DNA of 64,000 bases, taken from positions 26,364 through 90,363 of the forward strand of contig VSDK01001470.1 of NCBI GenBank assembly GCA_009767595.1, in the 5' to 3' direction. Made by a program: the position numbers and the translations under genes. Positions 31,960 through 44,879 of the stretch are shown here, piece by piece. The stretch's first letter is position 1. Each line of letters starts with the position of its first letter. Source of the stretch: Symbiodinium kawagutii. Its lineage: Eukaryota > Sar > Dinophyceae > Suessiales > Symbiodiniaceae. The notes under the pieces were generated by a model. That model saw only the letters and a program-made list of their open reading frames with translations, was not told the DNA's origin and did not search any database.

Positions 31960-34111
31960 CGGAGGTCAAAGGTGGGGATATATTAAGAGCTGGTGAATAT
32001 AGGGTAAGCAAATGTAAAAAGGGGTATATCCTAGGAAAATATATATATGAATATAGGGTAAACACCACATTAGTGTGGTATTGTTTCCATTGACTAGTGG
32101 TAAACCCTGGGTTGCTTGTTCATGCTGATTTGCAATAGCCTTCTTCCTTGAATTATAATTAATGACAATAGTCCCCGTATGTTGTGGTAATTACTTGCCG
32201 CTGACACTGCCAGTACTAGAGATTTCCACAACTTCTGATGCCGGAAGTAAACCAATGGGTCAAAACCTGACAAACTTGAATCCTGTGGGGTTGGAAATTA
32301 TCACAGTGTTCGGTCAGACTATGAGGTCCCTATGTTGACCTACATATGTTGAGAAGCCAAAGTGTTGGGGTTACCATCAACCAACCATCAACTAACCATG
32401 AATCAAGCATCAATAAGTACAAACCAACCATTAATGAAACATCAACGCGTATCAAACTTGTGTCATGCTATGTTGAGCAATACATGGTAATGCCCCATGC
32501 GGAACCAAGCACGCAAAAAGTGTCCATGTCAGGGTGACCCGTCGTGTTGCTGTGACAATGCTCAATGGTTGGTGCCGATTCCGCTTCCGCTTCGTCGGGC
32601 GCACAGCATGACACCCTCTCTACAGAACCTGTGTGCCTCCGGTGTTTCCCGATTTCGAAAAGTGCTCTCGTCTGGCATAAACATTGACCTGGTCCCACAT
32701 AAGCAGCAACCTGCTGGTCACGAGCTGGTCAGAATGGTTATGTCGCTGCATTGGAACAATGTATTTATACTACTCTCAGCCAACTTAGTTGAACTGGTGG
32801 CTACTTCCACTATCATCTGCACGGCTGTGATTGATCACTACCTGCAAGAAGGCATTTTGCTGCCTCAGAGTCAGTCACTACATGTTCATGGAAATCTTTG
32901 ATGCTAAATCACCATCGCTATCTAAGGCAAATGCTCAATGCAATCCACTAAGGATCTACCCAGGTTTCTCGCCCGCAGCTGTGACAAGGGACATGGACAT
33001 GAGGCTAAAGGATGGTGCAGTGGACAAGCCGCCTGAAAGCACGCTCGCGACACTTTGGTGCGACAAGGCCACTACAGATACCGATAGCCGGCTCCTGTGT
33101 CCATAAGCCAAAGATAGGGTTGGGTTGGCTGAATCTATTGAAATGATGTGTGTATATAAATGTATGTATATTATATAGTTCCGATGGTTTGATCATGTCA
33201 AAATCTGTGGGCCAACAACTATATTGGATTGCCCAACATGTTCGGAATAGGAAATTACTCAACAGGGCGAGATCCAGGGATAACTCGGGTTATTACCAAC
33301 TATTACTGGACATCCAATAGCCCTAGTTAACAAGGCCTATTAACTACACCAGGAATAGGGTTATTGCTTATTACTAGGGTTATAGCTAGGGTCATTACTA
33401 GGCTTATAGCTAACCAGTTGTGGATAACTAGGGTTATTGGAAACAACTGTTGGAGCTCCAGGGACAACTAGGGTCCTCAACTACCGCTGTGCTCCCGCGA
33501 TCTTCCATCAACTCCATGGAGGTTGCGCCAAGCAACAACGGTGTGGAGGTTGGTTGACCACGGGTAGGTTGGGTGACCATGGATAGGTTGGTTGATTGAC
33601 CTATAAATGGGTAGGTTGCTATGGTAGTCAACTATTGATTATTGGTTGTCAATGACGGTTGATTTATTATTGATGAACTATAGATAGTTAATGGTTGACT
33701 ATTAGTTGACTATTGGCTTACAAAACGGGGTAAGAAGTACCAGTCATGGTTGACGATGGGGGTTTAGAATCAATAAGTGGATAGGGAATATATTACGGTA
33801 ATGGTTCATCATGGTCAATAGCTAATACTTTCTTGATGGGTAGTAATGGTCAATGAAGGTATCTAAGTAATAGAAGGGCACAATCAACAAAAGTAACTTA
33901 TTGAAGTCTGCAATCGAAGAAACTTATCAACACAAGTAGGGGATAGCAACCAACACCAATCATTGCTCCCTCATGATAGTGCCAGTAATGAAGGTTGCAA
34001 GTCAATCATCACCTGTGGCTGGTATGGATGTTTTTTCCTCGTGTGTCATGATGAATGGTTAATCATAGGGGAAACCAGTAATGATTCACCATGATGAGGG
34101 CATGATCATAC
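31960..34111. other. no supported gene; ACTAGGGTTAT repeats
   Basis: 33270-33480 has many CTAGGGTTATT/CTAGGGTCATT units. A 134-codon plus frame (32497-32901) and GC patches near 32580-32700 and 33030-33100 have no reliable splice pair. Confidence 0.45.
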
Positions 34112-34248
34112 CCCGGCACAGTGGCTCTTTTCGGGGGCCAAGGCAGGGCCATCAGCCACCCTCCATGGCGCCACGTCCCAGCAGTCCCAGTCGTCGGCAT
34201 CGTCGGTAGCTTGCCTCGCAAGAACTGTATCCATTGCATCACGGGGAG
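34112..34248 (-). CDS. candidate exon, acidic, unknown protein
   Basis: ACCTGAG acceptor, 45 codons (PRDAMDTVLARQATDDADDW, then DCWDVAPWRVADGPALAPEK and SHCAG), GT donor (CCGGG|GTATGAT), phase 1 in and 0 out. Hydrophilic and natural-looking; family not recognised. Confidence 0.5.
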
Positions 34249-34799
34249 CTCAGGTGCCAGGGTTGGCCAGCCAGGCCTTGGTGGTGAGTCATGGCGATGG
34301 GTCGAGCCTGGGGGATGGTGTGAAAACCACGGGTGATGATGCTTAGTTATATGGTTACAGTATATGGTGATGCCTGTATATGGCTAGGATCTCACTGCTA
34401 TCTGCTCAGTATATGGTGAGTATGTGGCTGGCATATGAAAATAATCACCGACAATAGTGTTAACAAGTCTCAAGTGTCCAACTCTATTAAGCCCTATTAG
34501 TCCGTATCAACACTCTAAAACAATTGAAAAGTAATTATTATGAACCATTATTGGGAGCACCATATGATCTTCCTTGACCATTGTCGACCATCATTGGCTA
34601 TGGAGCATCATTACTCATAGTAAAATCATTGATTGACTTATAGCCATACCTATATCCAATCAATCAACTTGTCTTTCCGAGATCACTTTGCACACTGGAG
34701 GTGGTGGCTGGCAGCAACACACTCAGTTCCAAGCATTCGTCCCAAGACATGTCGCCTCAGGGGCTGTGAAAAGAGTCGAGTGAAAAGTGAACAGTAAAT

Positions 34800-34911
34800 G
34801 ATAGTTGGTATATTTGGTAGATCAACTATCAATTGCATGATAAAAAATGATTTTTTTTAAACAAAAACATGATAAAAAATGATTTAAAAAACAATGATAG
34901 TTGGTATATTT
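34800..34911. repeat. short direct duplication
   Basis: GATAGTTGGTATATTTGGT occurs at about 34801 and again at about 34896, with a doubled ATGATAAAAAATGATTT between. The second copy borders the family B insertion. Confidence 0.8.
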
Positions 34912-35016
34912 GGTGGTTTCTTAGAATGGTTGGAACCCCTCAAGGTATGGTTGGCTAACTACTATAAATGCCTATTAATGGATGATTTGGGGGGTCCCCG
35001 ATTTTGAGAAACACCC
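34912..35016. mobile_element. family B element
   Basis: GGTGGTTTCTTAGAATGG to CCCGATTTTGAGAAACACCC with ATTT on both sides (34908-34911, 35017-35020). Confidence 0.88.
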
Positions 35017-35029
35017 ATTTGGTAGATCA

Positions 35030-36131
35030 ACTGTCAAGTGACACTCACTCTATACCAAATAGTTGCGTTATTGTTGGTTGGTTGTGGTGAATAGCAGTTG
35101 TGGTCCCTTGAAAAGGGTTTATGTTGGTTTGTTGTGGCTAATAGGAGTTCATGGTGGTTAACAAAGGTATATCCCCGAGCTGGGTTTAATGACATGAGGG
35201 AAAAAAAGGACCCATGTAATTACGGGCAAAGAAATAAGAAACTTACATCCTTACATGAAAAATGACAGCTCATTTGTGAATTGCCCTCCCGAACCATGAT
35301 CTAGTTGCTGAGGTATTTACTGCATCACCCTTATTGCCATCCCCTGGAGACCCCGAGAAAAAAATGTTTCACTAATAAAACAAGGTTTCTGGACGTCAGT
35401 CTATCATTATCAGGAATTGATTCTGGGTCTGTCTATAGTTCATCGCTATTATCTTTAAGTTACTCTTACCCATAAATCATTATCAAGCACTATCATTGAC
35501 CATCGATAGCAATTCTTGCTAGGCCTGTCGCAATCTGTATCAGGCAGTGTTCTTACTCATAATTACCCAATCACTCGCCATTCACTACCTATCACTCATC
35601 ATCACTGCGCCATCAGCCACTGTTAACCCTCCCTGATGGATCATCAACCCTTATTTATCCGTCATTCACCTGTATGAACCACTCTGAAACCTTTAACCCT
35701 ATCATGAACCCTATTGTTTACCATCATTGCTCAAAGGCTCAATGATCCATCAGCATTCACCACTGTTGCCTCCTTTTATCAAGTGACTTATTGACCATTA
35801 TTGAATATTCATGAATATTCATGTATCATGACCATGCACCAGCTAATGTAAAGGCTGAGGTAAATCAGGCAATGCAAACATGAAGCTATATTGACCACGA
35901 TAGTATTTACCGTTCTTCCCTGAGTGTAATGATGATTGGGCCATGAATGAAGTTCCTTCCGTTGACTGTTTATTATTCGTCCAAAAAATGGAACACCATG
36001 GAATGGCTATCTTCCCATGGAAAATGAATTACTAAGCATTACTACACTTACCATCACATAGTATTTACTAGCTTCATTTGCTATGAATGTGCTACATTTG
36101 AGGCTACCAATAGCCAGCCCCCATGGTGTTC
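35030..36131. other. no gene seen
   Basis: AT-rich, with CATCATTCACC-like motifs at 35570-35760. Confidence 0.5.
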
Positions 36132-36200
36132 CGTAAGGGTGCGCCGAGCCACAGGAGTGCGAGCTGCAAGCGGCTGCCTTGCCACAGTTGCAGCCAGATC
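36132..36200 (-). CDS. candidate exon
   Basis: CGCCCAG acceptor, 23 codons (DLAATVARQPLAARTPVARR then TLT), possible GA donor (TTACG|GAACAC), phase 0 to 0. Other minus frames are open; weak. Confidence 0.3.
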
Positions 36201-36294
36201 CTGGGCGGCGGCGAAAGGAGACGGCACCGGTGGATCAGAACAAAAAACTGGGGATAAACCTGGGAAACTAAGCTGGAAGTTTGACGTGGCTATT

Positions 36295-36425
36295 TAGTAT
36301 AAATAAATATCGGTCTATACCGTATATTTAAATATACATAAAGATATAAATGTATCTTGTATATATATATATATGTATAAATATAGCGATATATATATAT
36401 ATAAATATCTATTACTATACCATAT
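36295..36425. repeat. TA-rich microsatellite region
   Basis: Several (TA)n and TATAAATA runs. Confidence 0.9.
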
Positions 36426-36429
36426 ACAT

Positions 36430-37305
36430 TGAGAGACACATAGATAACATTAAGTAATATGTTCTTGTCTATCGGAAGGGAAGCTATAAATATAAATGGT
36501 GGAATTTCCGCTGAACCTGGTCAGTTCGGAGAGAAAATTCAACAGGATAAACTCATGAGATTCGAACGGCAGTGTGATTGCATTAGGATTATCATTCAAC
36601 AATACTAGGGAGGACAAACACATAACACAAGTAGGAATGATCCATTAGGGATCAGCCATAGGAAATTCTCAACGGCAACTACTACAGTGTAACAACAACT
36701 GTGCATACACCAGGCGACAATACCGTGACATTATTTCACCAGCATATTTATGACATAAAATCAGGACAACACTCATTGCATGAGTCTCGAATAAACGACA
36801 AAAACCGGTTGGTGGTGTCAACCCCTATTAAAAATATGAGTCAATCAAACCAGGTTGTCTGCCGCCCAGTGAGTTGGTAGATCTCTACGGAAGCTACCCA
36901 TACGACTGTCATTACATTTAACTATCCATGTATTGTGTTCTATAGCGTGTAGATATGTATAAATCCATACGCGTCTAGACAAAAAACATCTGTATGCCCA
37001 AGAAGTTTAGATACATTCTATACAATTCAAAAATACATAATTATCCTTACATACATCCAATGACCTTACATATCAACGTAAATCTGCGTAAACAGTTACC
37101 TGTGAACAACTATTTATAAGCAACCGTATGTGTACAGCACTATGCCATCGATATGCCTTCCACCCCTAAAAACATGCCATCATGCCATGCTGACCCTTCG
37201 AACAACTGGGTTTGTGCAAGAATTGGGTAACCAGTAACCACAAAAAATCTTCATTTTACTAGGAAACCATTGGTTTTGAGGCTACGATTAGTAGATGGCA
37301 CATAC
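36430..37305. other. no gene; family C fragment
   Basis: 36807-36860 begins GGTTGGTGGTGTCAACCCC with AAAAATATGAGTCAATC; the right half is absent. The rest is AT-rich. Confidence 0.55.
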
Positions 37306-37405
37306 CCAACAAGTAGATGCTGCCCAGAGACACAAAAACCAGCAATCCGCGGCGGAAATGGCCTTGAGCCAGTTCGACCTGGAGGGTCATGGCATGCGGA
37401 TGACC
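37306..37405 (-). CDS. candidate exon, membrane-like segment
   Basis: ACACCAAG acceptor, 33 codons (GHPHAMTLQVELAQGHFRRG then LLVFVSLGSIYLL), GT donor (TTGG|GTATGTG), phase 0 in, 1 out. LLVFVSLGSIYLL could span a membrane. The plus-strand frame is rejected for lack of splice sites. Confidence 0.5.
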
Positions 37406-37859
37406 CTTGGTGTCCTTGGTTGGACCCAACTATTGCCAGGGTGGACCAGCTGTATTTTTTGTGCATGTCCACGTGTGCTATTCTCGAGCGGGTGGGCTGG
37501 AGCTAAATTACCATGAAGCCACATTGATGCCAATGTGATATCAAACCATGTGCACTGGATATCCACACTTTCATGCTGTTGATGATCAAATCATGGCAGG
37601 TTATGGGTTTGTCACAATCTGTCCAAAGCTTCTCCCCTGAACAGTTCATGGCCTCCAAATATCCCTTGCATTGGTTCTTCAAATAGTTCCCACAGCAGTT
37701 TCTAATAAACACTACAGAACCACCTAGTATAAACTCAGATCGACAATCAACTAATCTCACCTGATCCGATGTTTTACCCATCTAATCCCATGTTTTGTTC
37801 TCACCTAATCCCATGTTTTCTGATGTGTCTCAACTCCCATGATCACCACCCAGAGTCCT

Positions 37860-37945
37860 CCCCGCCTCAGGCACATCAAGCAGCTCCAATAGGTAAGGCA
37901 TTCCTGGCGAGCGGAGCCGTGCCGGCACTCATGGCGCGTCACAAA
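37860..37945. other. GC-rich island, strand unclear
   Basis: The minus strand reads TRHECRHGSARQECLTYWSC; the plus strand has HQAAPI followed by a good GTAAGG donor. Not resolved. Confidence 0.3.
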
Positions 37946-37968
37946 AACCAGTTTTGTGAGCACCAAAT

Positions 37969-38071
37969 GGTGGTTTCTGAAGCCATAGGGGACCCAAAAA
38001 ATGGTGGGTTTATTGATAAACAATGATCAATGAGGGATGATTGGGGGGTACCCCTATCTTGAGAAACACCC
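37969..38071. mobile_element. family B element
   Basis: GGTGGTTTCTGAAGCCATAGGGG to CCCTATCTTGAGAAACACCC; AAAT on both sides (37965-37968, 38072-38075). Confidence 0.9.
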
Positions 38072-38748
38072 AAATGGTTTTAAAAACCACCAATGAGTAC
38101 TGATAGATTGTGTACTGATTCATTCCGGGCCATACTAGTTGATGACTCCATTGAAATGTGTCATCCAAATAACTTGTAGCTACATAGATGACCCAAGGTT
38201 TAGCTCTAGATTCACCATGATGATCTCTGCCACGCATCAACTTTGTGGATCCTTGGTCAGCCGCCCCTCACCCCATGGAAGCTCGTGATCTGGGGATGGT
38301 CCGTTCAGGACGCCCAGGTGATCTGATCACTGAAATGAGGACCTTCGGCGGTCGAAGAAACAATGAAGTTTGGATAAATCTAAGGATGTCACAGCATGAT
38401 TAATATTGTGTACAGTAATCAGTATGTGTTACATTGTGTAAATCCATGGCAACATGGTTGTCAGAAAATCTGATGTTTTCATCTTGTTGCTGGGAAGGAA
38501 TCACTACAGGTACATGATGGTACATGTATCTCTTGCGACTGGCGCATCCAAAATTCATCAGAATTGGACGTTTGCAAAATATCAATCAAGCCATCGTTCA
38601 TTTTATCGCTGTGAATTTGGGTTGCTGTGTTGTGAAAAGATGCACTTCCTTTGCAGGTACAACAATGCGTCTTGTTTGCGGGTCTCTCGTTTGCGCCATG
38701 CCAAAATGGCTGGTGGGAGAACATGATATGTAAATTATTTGAAATGGG

Positions 38749-38798
<50 letters not shown>

Positions 38799-38840
38799 GT
38801 GATGATGATAATGATAATAATAATGATGATAGTAATGAGA

Positions 38841-38904
<64 letters not shown>

Positions 38905-38905
38905 C
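38749..38905. repeat. ATG trinucleotide microsatellite
   Basis: About 50 GAT units with a central ATAATAATA interruption. It lies 37 bp past the donor of the exon at 38942. Confidence 0.97.
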
Positions 38906-38941
38906 GACTGAAGAACTGGTGGATTTGGATCATCATTTCAC

Positions 38942-39050
38942 CTGTTGGATGGCTGCGTTTGGGAGAACGGTTCCACTCGCCATGGCGCCGCTTGCGCCTT
39001 GTTCAGCCACCACCAGCATTGGCCAGGAGGCCCAGTAAGACAACCAAAAT
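38942..39050 (-). CDS. candidate exon, unknown protein
   Basis: GCGCCAG acceptor, 36 codons (FWLSYWASWPMLVVAEQGAS then GAMASGTVLPNAAIQQ), GT donor (CAACAG|GTGAAAT), phase 2 in, 0 out. Confidence 0.5.
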
Positions 39051-39059
39051 CTGGCGCTT

Positions 39060-41000
39060 CGCAGCTGCGGAACAGCCGATTGGAAATGCAAGCACCATAG
39101 ATTTACTCCCTTCATGTATGGCTGATTCTCCTCATAACTGCTGGATACCCCTGTTTGCTGGATGTTTTTGCAAATTTTGATCAGATCCACATGTTACTTT
39201 GTTGATTAAGCTACCATCTTTGGATATCCTTGGATGAAAAATGGCCACACCTGTTAAAGAACAAAGTCGCGTATGTAGCCAATACATGTATCGGTTAAAG
39301 CGAAACGTCATCAAATGGGCAATGAACATCCCAACAACGACTTTCACTATCGTCGATCTATCGATCTATCGCAAATCTGCAGGAGCCACAGCTGATGTGC
39401 ATCATACCGAGGAGCTGGATCGCTAAGCTGCTATGTACTTGCGAAATGGCACCTGTTTGGGCTGTCTAATAGTGGCGCGCACTGGGTATCTATACAACAT
39501 GTCTATCTATACATGCGTATATGAATGTATAATGATGACTACTAGCAGCTACTAGCAAAAACAATCAAAAACATATCTATAAGTAAAAAGTCTGTGTTGT
39601 AATGCAACGGTTCTTTATCATACACTACCAAAGAACGGTTTTCTTCAACAAGGCCACTTGCTGGTTCATGGTTCAAGGATGATTTACTACCTCTTATGTG
39701 TAAATGATCAGCATCCATACTCATAATCACTACTCACCAAAATACAACAAAACGGGGAAAACACAACTTTGCACCACCGCTGAAGCACTTAACGATGAGA
39801 AATTTTGTTGAACAAATCTGGCATTCTTGGGTCATTGTTCTTTTTTTCCCGGAAGTTGTATAGGTGAAACCCTGGGGAATCACCGCTATAAATGGTGGAT
39901 TTCCATATCTTAATCACCTACAAGGAGAACTGGAACGGAAACCCGGGTGCGTGAATTCATCCTCAGCTCCGCCCACGCCTCTGAGTGCTGGCTGATGCCT
40001 GAGACATGGCCCCCACCAGGGCTCACAAACAACACATGGAGCACGTTGTTGGCTACTTGGTCAAGTGCATTATATATAAAATATACATATATATATATAT
40101 ATATCCATACTCATCAACCTTTATTAGCTAAATCAGGTTAAATGGTTCAATGAACCACTGCCATCCGATCTCAAACAACTTTGCCATGAGCTTCAAACCT
40201 ATTGCTATCGACAGCCCCCAGTATTTGGTCGGTCTCCATTTGCTGAAACCTCAAACATTTGATACTTGGGGATAACCACTTAAGATCGACTCTACGTAAG
40301 ATCATTTGTTCATGGGTCAATACCATGTACTTCTAGTCTAGTGAACATTCAATTTTGACGTACGCGTTTTGGGTGTGGTAGTAACAGGTACCCACATGCT
40401 TTTTCTTTGTCAACAGCACCCCATGGACGCCCTCTTCAAATATTGCCTGTGTTAGGCATCCCCTGTGGTGCAGAGCTTCAAAAGGATACTGATGCAGCTG
40501 TAGTGATGGCACCCCCGAATTGCTAGGGTTGTTCATAATTGGCACCATTGTCACATATATAAATTGATTAACCATGCTAATTATCATCATGATTCCTGTT
40601 GGTTGTTCTGCCATATGAGTCCCGTATGAGACCCTATGAATCCATAAGTGTTGCTGGCTTGGCAGGAACCCATGATTGTTGTTTATATCTCTACTGCAGT
40701 CGTTGCTAATTCTGTGACATCGAACAACGGTATTGCAAACCAGTTATGTATCATGCATCATCAACAACCGGTTAACAATCAGTATCATTATTGCCAACCA
40801 GTCAGATGTAGCATCAAGACTGCTTCACGACCATCAACACAAGTTCACTCCCAACCACCATCCAGTACCAGTTGCAAGTGGTACATCATTCAGAGTTGTC
40901 CTCCTAAGCTACTATAGCTGTTTCCCTGCGATAGTGGTACTTACATCAACAGGATGATCATGGTCAACCCCTGCTACTACAGCTGCCACCCTGCTACCAT
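39060..41000. other. no gene seen
   Basis: AT-rich; (TA)n at about 40073-40104. GC-richer 39955-40020 lacks splice sites I could use. Confidence 0.5.
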
Positions 41001-41004
41001 TCAT

Positions 41005-41106
41005 GGCTGTTTCTCAAAATAGGGGAACCCCCAAATCATCCATTAATAGTCATTTACAGTAATAAACCAGCTATTTTTGGGGCCCCCTATGGCTTGAGAA
41101 ACCACC
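41005..41106. mobile_element. family B element
   Basis: GGCTGTTTCTCAAAATAGGGG to CCCTATGGCTTGAGAAACCACC; TCAT on both sides (41001-41004, 41107-41110). Confidence 0.9.
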
Positions 41107-41109
41107 TCA

Positions 41110-42230
41110 TGGTCAATGGAAGGGGTTGGATCATGGTTAGCAACCTGTGATGAACCACCAGCACCTGGAGCTCCGGAATTGTAGCTTCGGACCTTGGCCG
41201 ATGGTTGGAATGGATAGCTCATGGTGGCTGGTTGATATTGAGGAGGACTCAGGGCTATAATGTGTCAGAGTCATGGTTAATCATGAGTTAATCATGATAG
41301 TGGCATAGTTAATTATGAGTCAATCATTAACCATGATTGATCATATTAATTGACCAATATAATAATCATGATTCATCATGATTCATCGGAAACAAAGGCC
41401 ATCCAAGTCGTTTTGAGTCGGTCATGTGTCGTTTTAGAAGGTTGTAAATGCTTATGATACCATGAATGGCTCATGGGTTTTGAGGAACCCTCGAGTTTAA
41501 GTTTCAGAAGCCCCATGATTTCTGTTAATCATTCAAAAATGCGAGGAATGAGCTAATTACTGGTCGGGGAAACCGTCTGGAAATTCTCCTTAAATTTTGA
41601 ATTATCAAAAAATGGTGTGCCTCATACTTGCTGCTTGTTTCGATACGAATCACTGTTTGGGAGTATTCCAATATGACTATCAATATACCGTATAACCCTT
41701 CAACCACAAACATTTCCCGATTATAAAAAGCAAAACAAACACATGACAGAACCACCATTGCAATCAATTGAGATCCATTGAACGCAAACGAACCATCATC
41801 AATTAACCACACACCACCAATAACTACTTTACGAAGCAACTAATCACGAATCACAAAACCACCATGACTTTAGAATGACACAACAATAATCAATCATGTT
41901 TGTACCTTAGTTTGATCCATAGTAATGTGTGTTCAACCACTGGTTGAATAGCATGACATACTTGGTATATTCATCCCCTATTCTCGTATGTCACTATCTC
42001 CTATTCATATGGTTCAACCAATGGTTGATCATTTGTAGCTATCCCCTATCCCCTCGATGAATTTCTGAGGTTTGCACATCACCTTAAAGTAACCTGGGAA
42101 TGGATATCCACCGTAGCTATTGCCCAACTGCTACCGGATGATAGTGGTTAATAGTGGCTACCCCCCCCTGGTAAACTAAGATGGCAATGGACCATCAAAC
42201 ATACATGGATGATTTCCTAGGCTTTCCCGA
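41110..42230. other. no gene; AATCATGA-rich
   Basis: 41265-41380 is rich in TCATGATT/AATCATGA words. No exon. Confidence 0.5.
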
Positions 42231-42237
42231 TAAAAGT

Positions 42238-42337
42238 GGTGGTTTCTCAAAATAGGGGACCCTCAAATCATCCACTACTAGTCATGTATAGTAATAAACC
42301 AACCATTTTTAGGGGTTCCCTATTTTCAGAAACACCC
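42238..42337. mobile_element. family B element
   Basis: GGTGGTTTCTCAAAATAGGGG to CCCTATTTTCAGAAACACCC; AAGT on both sides (42234-42237, 42338-42341). Confidence 0.92.
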
Positions 42338-42418
42338 AAGTGTGGTTTTCCATTGCCAGGTTAGGCACTACCAGAGTGTGACCACCTGAACCCCCATGGC
42401 GTGCGCAACGAACCTCAC

Positions 42419-42489
42419 CATCTCAGGGCGCCAGACGCCGCCGCTGCCCCGTCCCGGCTTCCGCGCCGCGCCGGCCGAACGGCAGGCGT
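42419..42489 (-). CDS. candidate exon in very GC-rich island
   Basis: CCCCTCAG acceptor and GAGATG|GTGAGG donor bound 71 bp of very GC-rich DNA. Two frames are open (TPAVRPARRGSRDGAAAASG or ACRSAGAARKPGRGSGGVWR), so the boundaries are better supported than the frame. Confidence 0.35.
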
Positions 42490-42551
42490 CTGAGGGGTGG
42501 TAAGCTGGTGGCCCCAAGGAGAAGTCATGAGAAGTCTGGAGGATTTAAGCC

Positions 42552-42639
42552 TTGGTGGCTTATGGTCGATCCCTTGCTAAAAATATTTTTTTAGTGGTTA
42601 TTAATGGTAAATCAATCATATCCCAAAAACACTAAAAAC
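42552..42639 (+). repeat. family D shared element, copy 2
   Basis: TTGGTGGCTTATGGTCGATC, then CCTTGCTAAAAATATT and GGTAAATCAATCATATCCC. Aligns end to end with 19339-19426. Confidence 0.7.
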
Positions 42640-42649
42640 CTAAGTTAGT

Positions 42650-43560
42650 GGGTATAAGCCATCCAGAGGCATAGAACGTAGGTGAAGTATGGACAACTAC
42701 AAATGACAAGCCATCCAGCCATAGCCACTTGAAATTGAATTCAATTTGAGTTGGGTTTGCTATACTCAATGAGGCAGAACGTTGTATGAACCGTAAAAAG
42801 CTCATCAATGATGGATTGATCATATTTGATGTGCCTATACTATATATGATGGAACATGATGGAAAATGACGGGTGAACTGATGGTTCATAAACATGCAAC
42901 AAGGTTCATGATCCAGCACAAATGGGCTGATCATAATCATAAGCAAGCATCAGCTTTGAGTAAGAATCCAAAAATCAATGATTCCAAAATGTTAGTTACA
43001 ATCAATGATTTAACAATGTGAGTCAGTAACAATGATCAATTATTGTTGAAGGATGACTGTGGTTAACAAGCTTGGTGACTGAACTATGGTTCGTCAGTGG
43101 CTGAATCGTGTTGCTAATGACCTGGCATACTAGGGAACGAAAAACCAACGCTACCATGCACTGAAGTAGTTAGCTCTAAACTGGCTGATAAACGCTGAGG
43201 AACGACCTAAGTCGCTGGTGAGATCTAGCATTGAAATGGCATCTCTCCCAGTTATGTATGTTTAAATTTGTTTAAAATTTAAACACTTATCGCCCAACTG
43301 AAGGGTACCACGCCCTATTTGAACACATGTCGAGGGAGGTGTAGTCCTTGTGAGCTGTCAAAAAATAGGTCAACACTGTTGGTTGATTTCTGGTTGATTG
43401 ATGATTTGACTATGTTGGCTAATGTGTATGTCAGTAACTTGCCTTGAGCTGTACATTGCCTATTCATTTCCGTGTGCCGCAGAAATGGTTGATCAAATTC
43501 TCCCCTCCCGGAAACCGCTGCAGCTGATGTTTGGAACTTAAAACCAGAAGTTCCAGCAAA
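42650..43560. other. no gene seen
   Basis: AT-rich; a TTTAAATTTGTTTAAAATTTAAAC palindromic patch near 43260. Confidence 0.5.
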
Positions 43561-43562
43561 GT

Positions 43563-43677
43563 GGCAGTGGGTCAAAACCCAGTACCCCTGGTTCCCCTAT
43601 CATTAACCATTGTTTTCCCTTGTTTTGTTGGTGGAAATCCCCCATGAACGTTGGTTGATCATTATTGATCCATAGCC
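43563..43677. mobile_element. family A element
   Basis: GGCAGTGGGTCAAAACCC to ATTATTGATCCATAGCC; AAGT on both sides (43559-43562, 43678-43681). Confidence 0.9.
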
Positions 43678-43717
43678 AAGTCTTTTCCCAATCAGATTCA
43701 AGTCACCCAGAACCCGC

Positions 43718-43756
43718 CTGGCGGTCAGAGGCTAGTGCTAAATGCGGACTTGGCGC
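43718..43756 (-). CDS. possible short exon
   Basis: GGCTCAG acceptor, 13 codons APSPHLALASDRQ, GC donor (GCCAG|GCGGG). A plus-strand reading (PPGGQRLVLNADLAPEPSGG with a GTGTGAG donor) is about equally good; the minus is favoured only by strand bias. Confidence 0.25.
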
Positions 43757-43873
43757 CTGAGCCATCAGGGGGAGTGCCCATGGGTGTGAGCCAGAAGCAG
43801 CAGCCAAATGACCACATGAAATGACCAGTTGAATGATCATCTTGATTCCACCAATTGGTTTGGTTGATGATAG

Positions 43874-43972
43874 CGGAGATTCTCAAGCCACAGGGGTCCC
43901 CCAAATGATGGTATATTACTAAAAATGACTACTACGGATGATTTTGAGGTACCCATTTTTCGAGAAACCACC
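43874..43972. mobile_element. family B element
   Basis: CGGAGATTCTCAAGCCACAGGGG to CATTTTTCGAGAAACCACC; ATAG on both sides (43870-43873, 43973-43976). Confidence 0.88.
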
Positions 43973-43979
43973 ATAGAGA

Positions 43980-44748
43980 AGCAAACCGTTGGGGGGGGGC
44001 ACTTGTCACATTTTGTGAACAAGGCATGTACCGCATGGGGCAGTGTTCGGTTTTCCATGCCCACGTGCATACTCATGCATTTCTTTTCTGTCTCATACCA
44101 ATGCTATATATATCCTACTGGCCATCTCCCCACTATTGTCAATATTATGCCTTGTCGGCTAGTTCTTTCGGTGGAGATGCCCTTGAACTTTCAGTAATCT
44201 ATGATTTGGGGCTTGGGCCGAAAACAAAACCAAAGGAACCACGTAATTTCTTGTTTGAGAGGGACGCAAGCCAACTTGGGGAGTGACCAAAACCCTGTAG
44301 CAGCCATGGATTCTCCACTGACAGGGTCTGCTCTGCTACCAACCAGTAGTAGCACTCTAGCTCCCACATATGCAAATTTGAACAAGCCAGTGCCATCTCT
44401 TCGGGTTGAGTTTGATTCCGGTCATCTGGTCATGAGTGGTTCCCCAGTGCCCCCAGTTGAGCATTGTCGGTATGACATCTGCAGTCACAGCTCCAGTGGT
44501 GATTTTTTTAACCCCGTTTGTGAAGAGTCAATTCAACATTGGCAGCAATTATCACCCCCCATAGTCTTATGACCAAAGATCACTTGTAGCAAAGAATCAA
44601 CGCTTATCCATCAGCAAAATTGGAACCGTTGTATCGTTCCAGATTCCAATGGTTTCCCTATCAAAAACCCTACGGGAACCATGGTTTGTCCTATCAAAAA
44701 CAACCAGCACAGCACACAACGCTCAGCCACTCCACCGCCGTTTCTCAC
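43980..44748. other. no supported gene
   Basis: The plus-strand frame at 44201-44572 is open for 123 codons, but its composition is unconvincing and no splice context is seen. Confidence 0.4.
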
Positions 44749-44867
44749 CTCCAAGGCTAACAGTTCGGCAAACTGCGGCGGCGGTCGCCAACCCAAGGCG
44801 TAGAGTGTGCCCAGCGTTGGAACCTCATCGCGCCCCATGGCAGCGCTATGATTTGGGAGATGAAGCG
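44749..44867 (-). CDS. candidate exon, unknown protein
   Basis: AATCACAG acceptor, 39 codons (LHLPNHSAAMGRDEVPTLGT then LYALGWRPPPQFAELLALE), GT donor (TTGGAG|GTGAGA), phase 1 in, 0 out. Well-formed exon; no family recognised. Confidence 0.55.
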
Positions 44868-44879
44868 CTGTGATTGAGT

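Noticed and set aside
32497..32901. 134-codon plus-strand frame
   Set aside because: No splice context, unremarkable composition, opposite to the strand of the other genes.
37270..37506. Plus-strand frame with SAAEMALSQFDLEGHGMRM
   Set aside because: The minus strand has a complete acceptor/donor pair with a better reading over the same bases.
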